From assembly GCA_963969395.1 (NCBI GenBank), contig OZ017801.1:20775611-20839610 (forward strand): a stretch of 64,000 nt of DNA, written 5' to 3'. The position numbers were made by a program, and so were the translations under genes. Shown piece after piece: positions 24,925 to 37,000 of the stretch. The notes beneath the pieces are model-generated. The model saw only the letters and a program-made list of their open reading frames with translations, was not told where the DNA came from and searched no databases. The stretch comes from Pseudoscleropodium purum (taxonomy: Eukaryota > Streptophyta > Bryopsida > Hypnales > Brachytheciaceae). Within the stretch, counting starts at the first letter, position 1. Each line of letters starts with the position of its first letter.

Positions 24925-25218
24925 TTAAGCAAATGATTTTTACAATATAAAAAAGGATGATTTCTATGGAGACAAGCTTAGCGTTCAAGGATTAGAGAGA
25001 TCACTTTGGATTTTTTTCAAATGCAAGTAAACTCTATTGGTTTCATAATTTGAAATTTTTTGTATGAAATCTTTAAGATGGATATTGATCACTCTAATCT
25101 ACATGTAAAGCTATTTTTTTCACACCATATATACATAAATAATTTCAATACTTAAATTTTGAAAGAACTAAGCTCCTAATCATTGTGCTCTACTTGTGAA
25201 ACCTTGTTTCATGTTAGA

Positions 25219-25257
25219 GAGGGGGTGGGGTGGGGTGGGGTGGGGGGGGGGGGGGGG
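25219..25257 (+). repeat. GGGGT microsatellite and long G run
   Basis: Several GGGGT units are followed by an uninterrupted run of about 18 G in otherwise AT-rich DNA. The tract can form G-quadruplexes and is error-prone in sequencing. Confidence 0.9.
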
Positions 25258-25373
25258 CTTGACTCTTGACATTCTTTCTCAATGATTTTGCCCTCAGCTT
25301 CCACCGTTTTGACTAATGAAAAGAAAATAAGCTTTTAGGAAAAGAAAAATTCTTCATAACTTTCATCTAATTA

Positions 25374-26020
25374 TTTGGAATTGAATGGTCCAAATGTTTT
25401 TAGGTAGGTATCATTCTACTGATTCTAATAAAACTAATAGACATTTTTTTAGAATATAACTTTAGCTAGCTGATTTGCCATTGAAATTACCCCATACGGT
25501 TCTTTAATGTGTAAAGACCAAAATTAGCTTCAAAATACTAATTTGCAAAGCAAGGATAAAATCTTCATCATTTTGTCTTTTTTTTATAAATCTAGCCACA
25601 ATGCCACATAATCGTTCCAAAATAGATTTGAATATATCTTCACTAAATTTCAAGAGTGCAAATCCCTACTATTTGCAAGATTATAATGCCTAAACTTAAA
25701 AAAAATATTTTTTCTAGCCTTTTAACCTCATGTTTTTTTTGGCACCAACTTTTTAGATTTGACTTGTGAAAAGAGGATTGAAAGACTTCACATTGCTTTT
25801 GTAGTTTAAAATCCTAATGGTCAAACATTATAATCTTTCACTCCATAAGTGATATTATTGTGTTTTCTTTTCCTATGAGATCTCAAACATGTCTAGTTTG
25901 AATTTTCACAGTTACAATTCAAAAAAAATTGATAAAACTTATCAAAATGTTGGTAGTTTGTTCAATTTAGAGCAAATTCCAAGAAGCTCAAAACAAGCCT
26001 TGGGCATTTTGGGAATAGAA
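25374..26020. repeat. Dispersed repeat, parts shared with 54238-54540 and 39848-40136
   Basis: The block ggtatcattctac...agaccaaaattagcttcaaaatac recurs in the same orientation near 54265-54400. The block from about 25728 (agatttgacttgtgaaaagaggattgaaa) recurs near 39870, where it ends in TTTAGGGGTTAA. This suggests a further, larger member of the TTAA group. No coding domain is seen. Confidence 0.5.
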
Positions 26021-26035
26021 ACTAAAATATAGGAT

Positions 26036-28250
26036 ATACATTGCTAAATAGAACATTTTCACCATTGGAATTTACAATTCTTAATTTTTTGTCACAGCTA
26101 TTAGTAATTGAGGTTATTCTTTCATCACCTACCACCTTCCACTTTATAAACATTTTAAAGATGAAAATGAAAACTTTTTCCATGTATTTTCAACCCATTT
26201 TCCAACATTTTGACAAAAATATACAAGCTATAAGATACAAGTTGTTTTTTCTAAATTTTTTTGAAGAAATTTTTTAATAACCCTATAAAAACCTAGTCAT
26301 TGAAATTTAGGCACATCAATCTAATTTACAATTGGTGGAGGTTTTCACTCTAAAAACCCATGAGTCTGTGCTTGAACAAATTAAATAAAAGATTGTATGG
26401 TTGAATATATTAAAGAAAAAATAGGTGAAGATTTTGGCCTTGCTTTAGATAATAGTACTTCAAATGAAGTAATGCTCAACATTGCAAAACTTTTGAGGTT
26501 ATTTAACTATTGAGAGGCAATTGCTATGCCCATTTTTGATCCTATAGTTGAAATTTTGCACATTGATGAATACAATAGAATATTTAGAGGTCTTTTGGAG
26601 ATTCTTCTTTCAATTTATACTCTTTGTAGCCAAAAATGTGGGATTTATAGCTAATTCTAAATGAGAAAACATTCCAAATTGAGTGGGATAATTTCTCATT
26701 CAGGAAATTGTATATTTTTTGAATCAAGGAATTTTTTTTATTAGAAGGCCTATAACACAAGTATATTCTTCCTATTTTGATATTTTAGAGAACCACATTA
26801 GAAGAGTTTTGGGTGGTCCAGAAGCCTGTTTCGGGCCTGTTCCCTCGTAGTTGTTCCCCACAGTGAGGGGAACGGCCCACTGTTAGAATTTTTTTTTTCA
26901 TAAAAATAAATAAATAAATTTTAGTCTCCAAATGCAAAAAAAATTAAAAAATCAAAAAATTAGGTCAATGACGTGGCAAGGTCTCAACCACGTCAAACCG
27001 CTGCACCAAACCTGTTTCCTACGTTCACAAGCTGTGATAACTCGCAGGCATCCGAAGGCCCCAAAAATCTTCTAATGTACCTTTTCACTCAAGAATGTTA
27101 TGGAATTAGTCTTTAGAAATTCATACAATTTATCTTGATAGCATAAAAGATTCTCAAATTGTATATTCCAATGTAATGGCACTAATAATTGATACTAATA
27201 ACAATTGAAGATAGTTACAATCATAAAATACAAATAATTTTTTATTAGATTTTTTGACATTTGAATGAAGAATAACACATTTCAATGTGAGTATTCATTG
27301 CAGGTGTAGCAAAAATTGGCAAAAGAGTCTCTTAGGGCTATCATATTTTGATTGAGTACATCTTATGTTATCAAAATCTAAATTTTAGTGTTGATTTATG
27401 CTTGGTCCAAATGTAGGTGCCACATTTTGGATAGTACAATTGTCGGTTCACATTCCTTTTGATGGGTTGAGAATATTTTCAATCTATTTTTTGAATATGA
27501 AATCATTTGTCTTCTAGATGTATTATGAAATGTTTAGATTTTTTAGAAATTTTTAAATTGCCTTGAAGAAAACACAATATCAAATTCAAATGCACACTCA
27601 AAAAATCTTAATTTGTTTTATCATACATGTTCAATGTAGTGGAGGACATCACAAAGTTTTCCAAAGTTTTGTACCAATCTATATTTAGAAAATGATGAAT
27701 GCTTTACATCTAGAATCTAGGCCAAATTTTTGTATAACATGCCCAAAATTCTCACTTGTGATTGGACAAAAGGCTAAAATTTGTGCAATTGGCCTCAATG
27801 AAAATGGCTGGACGAAGGTTGCTTTTTTTTGGCTTTATAGTGCTAGATTGCACCAAGAAAAAATAATTTGGCTAAAAAATGGCAACAAATCATGAAGTTT
27901 TTTTTGGCGAAAACCCTTAAATTAAAAAAAAATCTTGGATGAAATCACTAGATTGTGGATTAAAACAAAATTATGGATATGTGATATGTACTAATGTGAT
28001 ATTTTCTATCCACACATTGGATGAATGCTAAAATTTAGAGTATTGCTGTAACATTTTACATCGACACTTTGGCACTTCATAAAAAATGAAAAAAAAGCCC
28101 TTTACCTAGGCCAACCTCTAGGTGTAAAGCATCCCTAAGTAGACCTTGCTATGTTACCTGCACTTCAAAGTGCAATAAATGACTCAATTCAAAGCATGTT
28201 ACAACTGAAATCAGACTTTGTATGGTAAACTGTTTTTGTTTTTTTGTTTT
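26036..28250 (+). repeat. About 2-kb dispersed repeat, inverted relative to 52260-54100
   Basis: Landmarks such as agaacattttcaccattgga, catcacctaccacctt, tgaagattttggcctt, acattcttgaatg-type words and gcatgttacaact occur here in order, and in the reverse complement of 52260-54100 in the same order. The copy here carries the MITE at 26796, absent from the partner. There is no recognisable coding domain. Confidence 0.65.
26796..27077 (+). mobile_element. MITE, CATTAGAAG-TIR family, copy 2
   Basis: The 282-bp element has ends CATTAGAAG and CTTCTAATG and the internal hairpin gttcccc...ggggaac. It is closest to copy 1. The paralogous sequence at 52260-54100 provides an empty site; compared with it, no bases appear duplicated at the insertion. 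Confidence 0.85.
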
Positions 28251-28360
28251 TTTTGTTTTAAATTATTTAGTTTGTTCACCTTATGGCACTGAATGCAAAA
28301 GAGATCATAATATTCAGTCAAGGCCACATGGTTGTAAATTCAACTGAACCCAAATTTTGG

Positions 28361-28730
28361 TTATCTTACTGACTTAGTGGCCAGCTTTTTATCCTGAAAG
28401 CAGTGGCTACAATTTTCTTCAGAATTTTTATTGCTAGAACTTGATAAGCAAAGAGTGATGCATGAAACAATGTCATAACTTAACATTGTTTCCCAATGAG
28501 GCAGGGGTGGCTTTTGCATCTTCGAGAAGGAGACCCATACAGTGAACAAAATGGTTTTCTAGGACTCTTCAGGCAACCCCAACCCTTGAAGTATCTAGGA
28601 AATCTCTGCTGGGTATCTAGAAAAGCATCATAGTCTTCCAATATGGAGAGGACTATTGCCTGGTTATACAATGTCATGGTGTCATTACCATGCACAACTT
28701 CAAATGCTAACCTGATAATGGTTGAAAAAA
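28361..28730 (-). pseudogene. Coding-like fragment, unrecognised
   Basis: Two minus-strand frames adjoin with a phase change: one ends ...YDAFLDTQQRFPRYFKGWG and a second covers the next 60 codons. Local base composition is higher in GC than the flanking repeats, and codon-like composition suggests a captured or decayed exon. No domain is recognised and no splice sites or partner exons are convincing. Confidence 0.25.
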
Positions 28731-29542
28731 CATTTTATCTAAGGGAGGAAGTGCATAATTGAACTCCTCATTTAAGAGCATTTTTGCTTTCCCAATCCAA
28801 TATTGAAGTGTTAGAAATTTTGCAAAAATTTACAGAGTAAGATGAAGCAAAAGCGAGTTCAGATGAAATTTTTTCTAAATTTTTCCCAAATATACTTAAT
28901 TATATATGATTTTCCAAACATATCTGTCATAGGATTAGTGCTATTGATGTTCATATAGATGACATCAATAAATGTAAAAAAACAAGTCCTTAAATTGTGC
29001 AACAAAAACTACAATTGAAAATGTGTGGCATAAGTGTCTCCTCATGTTACATGTACTATTAATGAACCAAAGCTTGGTGCACATGCCTTGACAACTTTTT
29101 ACATCAAAATGAAAGAATTACATGAACTTCATGATTGTTACCACTACACTCGTAAACTCTCATAGAATGGTTCAAAAATTGACCATCTTCAACTCTTGAA
29201 AGACCCCACACCATTTACCATCAATTCTAGATCCTTATATAGACTATTTTACAATATTATAATAATATTTTATGGTCTAACTAGAGGTATAGTTCTTAGA
29301 GCATGCACAAAATTAACACCTTCTACCTTGGTGTTCATTCCATTTAAATTCATATAAATGACACTTTGCTTGTATTCTAGGGTTAAACTAAACAATGTAG
29401 TTTTTAAAAATCAACTTAATCCCTAAAGTGTAAGGCACATCTCGAGTAGAAAATGCCAAAACAACAATGATACTAGTTCATGAGTGCACAAACATGAGCC
29501 TACAAGCTTTCAATCTAGTTGTAGGTATGTACCTAGAACCAT
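28731..29542. other. AT-rich repeat-derived spacer
   Basis: No gene or complete element is recognised. Confidence 0.5.
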
Positions 29543-29546
29543 TTAA

Positions 29547-30441
29547 CCTCTAAAGGACCATTATCCCTTGGGGGGGACAAATTGGATTTTGCCTATGGGC
29601 CAAATTTTTGTCATGATTTTTGAAACTTTTTTGGAGATAGAAAAATGAAATAGGTTTGTGGAAATATAACTTTTTTCAATTGGTGCCCAAGAACAAAAGT
29701 TATGGCCAAATAAGCTCAATATAGGGGAAACCAAGCAACAAAAAAATTCAAAAATTTGAGTTTTTATTTATTTTTCTTCATAGATTATATTTTTTTTTCT
29801 ATTTGTGAAAATTTGATTCATTTCATTTAGGTAAGTGATGTCAAAGTTATGGACTATCTTGTTTTGCTAGCAATGAAAGTATCTTTTGAAAAAAATAACT
29901 TGTAGGATTCATTTCTAAATGCAATTTTTACAATTTAAAAAAAATTTGGATGGTTTGGTTTGCTTATAAGATAAATCTCACCATTGGAATTAGTGAATTT
30001 TAATTCCATCTTAGAGATATTAGTAATTTAAATTTTCCTTCAATCTTGTACCTACTTTTATTTAATAATTATTTTTAAAATGAAAACTTTAGATTCTTTT
30101 GAAATTTTTTCCTAGACTCTCAACTCAATTCTTCACCATAAAGTTTTAAGACTCTAAACTATGTAGTGCAAAAAAATTTAATTAAAAAGGTTCAAAGTCA
30201 AAAAATCTAGTCATGCAAAGTTTTGAAAAGCTTGTTTTCTTCACTTTAAACGTGAAATCCTGCAATTTGTCAGGTCAAAAATTCTGAAATTTTTTCCACA
30301 CATTTTTATACTAATTAGGTGTAAGAATGTAAGATCCTATGGTTAGATGTGCCAAAAAAAATTCAATTTTTTTCTTTGCAATAGAAATGGAAGTTTTGAG
30401 TGTTTTTTGGTAATAAAAAAAAGGCTTCAATCTTTTAGAGG
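29547..30441 (+). mobile_element. piggyBac-like non-autonomous element, family 2 (complete)
   Basis: The 895-bp element starts CCTCTAAAGGACCATTATCC and ends with CTTTTAGAGG, between TTAA at 29543-29546 and 30442-30445. The terminal 10 bp resemble family 1, but the interior differs and matches the copies at 47944 and 24054. No transposase frame. Confidence 0.72.
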
Positions 30442-30445
30442 TTAA

Positions 30446-31328
30446 AGGTGTTACAATATATGTACCTATAAAATTTGTACATAATAACATAAAAAAATTC
30501 TATAACCTAGGTACCAATAACATAAACATCTATATCAATGAAAGGTATCTATAATACAAATTCCTATTGTAGGCTCATAGGTTCATAGATTTTATGCTGA
30601 CATGTAAGTGCTCATCCTAAAATAGTTATCGTTATTTAGGGCAATGAAAAAATTATTATTATTGATTATTAAAAATTCAACCATATTTACAAAATTATAC
30701 TAGATTGCTATAGAAACATATAGAAAATTTTGATGATGTAGAATGAAAGATTATAAAGTTTGACTTTAGACTAAAAAGCTTTTTTGACCCTATCTAATAA
30801 GATCACTAGGCATAAACTTCACTTAAAGAATTTTTTTGCACTACACATAGATTTTTCTTGATAGTTGCATCCTATATTATGTTAGTTCTATACTTGCCTA
30901 ATTAGAAAATGATAAGAGGAATTTTGCATATTTTGCCAAAAGTTGCTTGGCTTGTGTAAAAAACTTCAAACCTCATAACTTTTGATTCAAGGACCAAATT
31001 AGAAAAGCAATTGTATTCCAATAAAGGGAATACACACACCTTATGTTAAGATTTCAAAATCATTCATTTAAAATTTACTTGTACAAAACTCTTCAAATTT
31101 CCAATTGTTAATTAATTCAATGAACAATTGTTTCCAAAAGTTAAGAATACAATGTAACAAAATAGAATCACACGAAAAAGAGGGTTATTTAGTTAGAGTG
31201 TAGATGAATTGTTAATTCCACTCATGCAACTTGCCATATTAACTTTCAATTGATCCCAAATATCCTAATATACAAATGCAATCTTGAAGAATCTCTTTTC
31301 ATCCAATATTTGTTGTTGTCTAATGTTT
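30446..31328. other. AT-rich repeat-derived spacer
   Basis: The stretch at about 30640-31000 (ctacacatagattttt, cataacttttgattcaagg) is related to 57560-57860 in the same orientation. No gene is recognised. Confidence 0.5.
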
Positions 31329-31849
31329 TGACACTATTAGAATTTGAGTGTTTTATAATTGCAAAAATATGACTAAGGATGACTGGCGACTGCTCGTAGT
31401 TATATTTTTGGATTCCAAAACGTTTTGAAAAAACATGACTGCAAATATGACTACCAGTCATATTTTGCCTTTGTACTTCATGGGTGTATAGTATACATGC
31501 ATGGGGAATAGCAAAACATTTCTTAGGGAATTGTAGGAAACGTATTATGGGAACACCAGTCATATTTGTCAATCATATTTTTGCATATATAACTACATGC
31601 AATCATATTCTATAGTCACATTTTTGTACATTTACATTTTTTTTTAAGTTTTTTTTTTGGGCAACCTAAAAAAATGTAAATAAATTATTGCTCAAAATTA
31701 TAAAATCCTAGCCATTGTTTTTTGAGGATCTTGAAATCCTAGCTATCATTTTTTAGGGTTTTAAAATCCTAGCTGCCACTTTTTTAGGGTTTTGAAACCC
31801 TAGCTGCCATTTCATTTGCTTCATCTTCTTTGTTTTTTGTTGCTCTCTA

Positions 31850-32420
31850 ACTCTTGCTTTTTCTTCCTAGTTTTGTTTTTTGAAGTTTTAATTGTTGTAT
31901 TGTTGTGTTTTAGTTGTTGTTGTTTAATTGTTGCTTTCTAACTTTTGTTTCTTCTTCCTTGTTTTGTTTTTTGAAATTTTAATTGTTGTGTTGTTGTGTT
32001 TTAGTTGTTGTTTAGTTGTTTCTTTTTAACTCTTATTTCTTCTTCTTTCTTTTGTTTTTTGAAGTTTTAATTGTTGGATTGTTATGTTTTAGTTGTTATT
32101 GTTTAGTTATTGAGATTCTAGTTGTTGTTTCTTAGTTGTTACTAATATGTTATTGCTTCTTACATCTTAGTTGTTGTTAGTTTGTTGTTGTTTCATAGTT
32201 GTTGCTATATTGTTGTTGCTAATTTGTTAATATTAGTTGTTGTTTTATAGTTGTTGCTAAGTAATTTGTTGTTGTTTCTTAGTTGATGTTAGTTTGTTGC
32301 TATTTATTAGTTTTTTTAATTTTTAGTTGTTGTTAGTTTGTTGTTGCTTCAAAGTTGTTGCTAGTTTGTTATTGTTTTTTAGTTGTTGTCTCTTAATTAT
32401 TGCTTCAAAATTGTTACTTC
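31850..32420 (+). repeat. T/G-rich degenerate tandem repeat inside the CACTA element
   Basis: At least three units of roughly 115 bp share ttgttttttgaagttttaattgttg, followed by TTAGTTGTTGTTGTT-like words. Just upstream are several repeats of ttttgaaatcctagct/aaaccctagctgcc. Open frames in it are compositional artefacts. Confidence 0.7.
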
Positions 32421-32453
32421 AAGGTTGTTGTTTTAAGATTGTTGCCTCAAGTT

Positions 32454-32658
32454 CAGGGTTGACAGGACGGTCGGACGTTCGGGATGTCTGGACGCGGACG
32501 CTGTGTCCGCAGCGTTCGTTGACATTCGCGGACGCCGTCCGCCCTGCCCGTCCGCCTTCCGACAGCAGGAGGGATGCTGCGTTCACTGGCGTCTGTGCGG
32601 ACGGACGTCCAAGTTACGGACGCCTTTTTCAGGCGGACGTAGAGATTCGTCAACCTTA
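32454..32658. mobile_element. hAT MITE, family B, copy 1, nested in the CACTA element
   Basis: The 205-bp GC-rich element has ends CAGGGTTGAC and GTCAACCTTA. A perfect 8-bp duplication CTCAAGTT flanks it (32446-32453 and 32659-32666). CGGACG words are dense at both ends. It shares the block cgcggacgctgtgtccgcag with the copy at 55367. Confidence 0.92.
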
Positions 32659-34087
32659 CTCAAGTTGGATCTTAACTTTGCTTAATTGTTTTCTTTTAAA
32701 CATTACTTTCTATTATTTATTATTTTTTGCCTCTTATTAACTTTTATTGCATTTTAACTTGTCTTATTTTTACTTCTTATTGGTTTTTAGTTTTTATTGC
32801 CTCTTGTTAAATCTTAGCTTTTACTTCTTACTATCTTTTAGTATTAACTTGAACAAAAATATGACTCATTACAGTCATATTCCATATCACTCAAAATATG
32901 ACTCAGCGTAATCATATTTCATATCACTTAAAATATGACTCTAAATATAACTCATTGCACTCATATTCCAAAATTACTTAAAATATGACTCAAAATATGA
33001 CTCACTATAGTCATATTCCAAATCACTTAAACATGGAATATGACTGACTACAGTTATATTCCATATTACTCAAAATATGACTTATTGCAATCATATTCCA
33101 CGTTAGCTGAAATATGATTATAGTGAGTCATATTCCACGTAGGATTTTTTAAATTTGCCCGGGCAACTCATGAAAAAGTCAAGCCTCCAAGGATAGTCAA
33201 CATATACGCCATGTTAGCAAAATACGTTTAAAAATGGTTTAGTATACTCCCAAATCCATATGACTACAAATATGACTCACTAGTCATATAATTGAAAGTG
33301 AATGACTCATGAATGACTCAGCCCAATCATATCCCGACCATCTACAATGATTTTTGCTTGAGTCACATTTTTTTATTTTATGATTCACTACAGTCATATT
33401 TTGTAGTCATAAAACAATCATTTTCTTGTAGTGTGACATACAAGTGATGAAGGTTACTATTGTGTGAGCTTAGGAGCGTAAGCACATGAGCCTAGAAGAC
33501 TATACACCTATATTGTAGGTGTCTATATTATAGAAACCTTCAATGATTGTAGTATATTTACTTGTATATATGCTTATAGCTCACATGCTTGCATTTTCAT
33601 GCTCACATACTACTACCGTTGTTATAAAATTTCAAAAATTTTCATTATGTGGATTGCAAAATATATGCATTTAAGTTCATTGAAATTATTTTTTGGGCCT
33701 TGCAAAAAATAGGGTAGCTGTACTTCACAAGATTCTTTTTTCATAGAAAAGTAGGGTACATGCTTGAAAATTTTTACATCATTTGGAATTGTACAACACA
33801 TAGGAAAAAATAATAAGTAGATAGTAATACAAAATGATTTAAAATACTAAATTATTAAGAATTTAATTATAGAATTCAAAAATACCTATCCCAATGGTTG
33901 CAATGCTGTTATAATTTATAAACAATTTACATCCTATGATTTTATTTTTTTCCAATAATATTGAAAATTGAGTAAGATAAAGGACTTCAAAGTTTATTTT
34001 AGAGTAGAGAATCCATAATTGCCTACAAACAAAAAAAATTATCATAACTTTTGACTCATTGATCAAATTGAAATGGTTCAAAGTTTT

Positions 34088-37000
34088 TTTTAATAAATGG
34101 AAACACCATTGCAATAAATCACCAGGAAAAACAAGCAAGCCCAACAGCTAGATATAAAAAGATAAAAGCAAAAGCTAAGAGGCATAGAATCCTAAATAAA
34201 CTGACAAGAGGGAGGGCCCTATTTGTTCCAAATAATCTTAGTATCTATCTTATATGCTAGCTTATCTACATGATTGTGTCAAATCACCTACAACATGAAC
34301 TTTGTTCTTCCTAAAACATGAAGCAAGCAACCATCTTAAAAGCATAAAAAAGAATTTCCAACTGCATACAATAGAACTTGAAAGAGAATGGATGTCGCAA
34401 ACTATTATCATCCTACCCTACATAAACTAGAATCTCTCTCTTAAAATGTTGCTTAAACTCCTATTACACAACATATATACAATAAAACACATCACACTTC
34501 CTAATAGTAAAAATCTCATGTCACCATAAGACTTCAAAATATACTATCAAATCCCAACCAAAATAGAAAAAAACACCTTAAATATAGTAAAACAACTTTT
34601 TTGCTATCCAAGGTGTATCCTTGAATGTTCATCCTTGCCAAAGACACCCAATTATACCACAAACTTTCAAAATACAATACATATCAGACAACCAAAATTT
34701 GAACCCAAGAATGGTAGAAAACCCTCTACACTTTGAACAACCACAACTACTATAACAACAAAATCCACCTATACATATCCAAAACAACCCTACTACATTT
34801 TCCGTACATACTATAAAAATCATAAAACAAAAGAAACAAAAGACAAATATAGAATTTCAAAAAAATATACTACATATCTATGTCAATGGACACTTCAAGG
34901 AAGTACAACTTACACTATAAGGATCCTACAAAGAGACCTTTTCCTATTTAATCAACCAACAATAATTTGCACACATCACTCTATTAATACAATATTACAC
35001 AAAACAACAACATAAGTATTACAACAACTTCATCAGAGTACACTTTAACCATGAACAAACTAGAGATATATGATTCATTCTATCGCCAACAATAATCCCC
35101 CTTACATCTATCTCCACTACCAAATGCGACCTAGAAAAACACATATTTATAAATTTACACACCATAATAACACAAAATGAATGAACACTCATATACCTAA
35201 ACACTCGTAAACACTTCATTACCATTCCAACTACCAGGTTACTCGGGGATTCACTTAGAGTGTTCATTAGAAACCATGAACAAACAAAACTTTGGCCCCC
35301 CTATATACTTTTTGAATTTTAAATACAAATAAATAAATAAAATATGAATAGATTTTCCTACTTTGAAAGTTTATATTTTGAATTATTGATATTTTTATTT
35401 GTTAATAATAAATAATTACAAATTTTTGAAGTAAAAAGATACACTTTAGAATTGAAAAATAACTTTCACACCCCTATATTATATAAACAAAAATTGTCTA
35501 AAAAATGAACAAAAAATTCCTAAAAATAACTCTCTATTGAAAGCTCATTTTGAGTTGAATAATGATTCAATGGTCATCTAAATGTATTCTCTATAATTAT
35601 TTGAGTTGAAAAACATGCCATTTTAGTTCATTTTCAACTTCTTTTAGAAATCATTTCATATTTTTATTTGAGTTCAAAATTTTGGCAATATGAACCTATA
35701 GTGATTATTAAACAAAACTCAAAATTTTAGATTGAAATTATTTTTTATTAGAATCCACTTGTTTGCTCATATATCGCTATTCCGCCCAATGACTACATTC
35801 CCCGAGCCAGGTTACAATGGCTATGGAAACAATATCACACACCTATATATAATACATATGGCTTGTGCCACCTATACAATCATTTGAGACCAAAATCATA
35901 TGGCTCTATCAACTATAAAAATCCAAAAAATCCAATAAAAATCCACTTAAGACCTCACAATACACCCTTCCACAAAATAACTTAGACTCCATAACAACAA
36001 CATTCAACATATTGAACTCATATTTCTTCCCACCAATTACTTGCTCCACACAAATCACACAATCTACTCTCAATTCGAAAGAGACAAAATATTTGACTCA
36101 CTTGGCAAAGCCTTTAAATACAAATGAAAAGGTATTGGTTTTGCACACCCTCACATTGAAGAAACAATCCAACAAGCATTACATTGGACAAGACTAGTGG
36201 CCAAACATGATTTAGATACCATAACCATACTAGCCATACCAAATATAAATTTCTACCAAAACTTTTCTCTATATACTAGACCATTTGATGATATGCATGT
36301 TATTGTTTATTTTGCTACAAATACTATCACTTATAAAGAACCAACAATCCCCCTTGAATTCAATAAACCACCACATACTAAACCCCTTGCAATACACATT
36401 CTTTGTACACACCACCAAAACCATAATATTGGCCCATCCAACCTATCCTAATAAACTCTCTCATAGCAATCCTCCAAAATATGCAAAATCTACAATACCA
36501 CATATAGATTGCTCCTCCAACACCTCGTAATTTAGCCATGAACAAAAATACCAATTGGAACAAACTCGCATACAAAACCAACTATAATTCCACAAATATA
36601 TGTATGCCCCCATTAACAACATATATAATTAACCTCCAACTAAAATTCCCACCCTAATATAACTAATACACTAATGGATCATTTATACCACCTAAACAAC
36701 ATATAGATGACCATTGGATACATGAAAAAGCAGGATATGACATATATAATTCCTCCAAAGAAGAAATCCAAATATCTAAGAGATTACCTTGTCTACAAGC
36801 TAGTTTTAGAACCAAGCTAATGACCATACATAAAGCACTATGCATAATAACTACAAGATATCTACATGAACCAACACACATATTCATTAATTGCTTAAAT
36901 TGTTTATATGTACTCAATACACAACTAAAACACCCTACACTACACTACAACCATGCAGATAAACCATATTAGAATCTATGGTAGAAATGCTTCATAATTG

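Larger units (their letters stand above)
31332..33433. mobile_element. Non-autonomous CACTA element, 2.1 kb
   Basis: The left end is CACTATTAGAATTTG and the right end TTTTCTTGTAGTG. A 3-bp duplication TGA flanks it (31329-31331 and 33434-33436). Subterminal regions (31370-31640 and 32850-33420) carry many copies of AATATGACT/AGTCATATT in both orientations, the typical transposase-binding layout of CACTA elements. The centre is T/G-rich and includes a hAT MITE at 32454. No TnpA or TnpD coding is recognised. Confidence 0.8.

Noticed and set aside
32327..32740. 137-codon plus-strand frame
   Set aside because: It spans the T/G-rich CACTA core and the hAT MITE, so it is a product of two mobile elements, not a gene.
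34629..36917. Minus-strand open frames in the retroelement region
   Set aside because: The RNase H and CxxC motifs read on the plus strand. The minus frames reflect the low G content of that strand.
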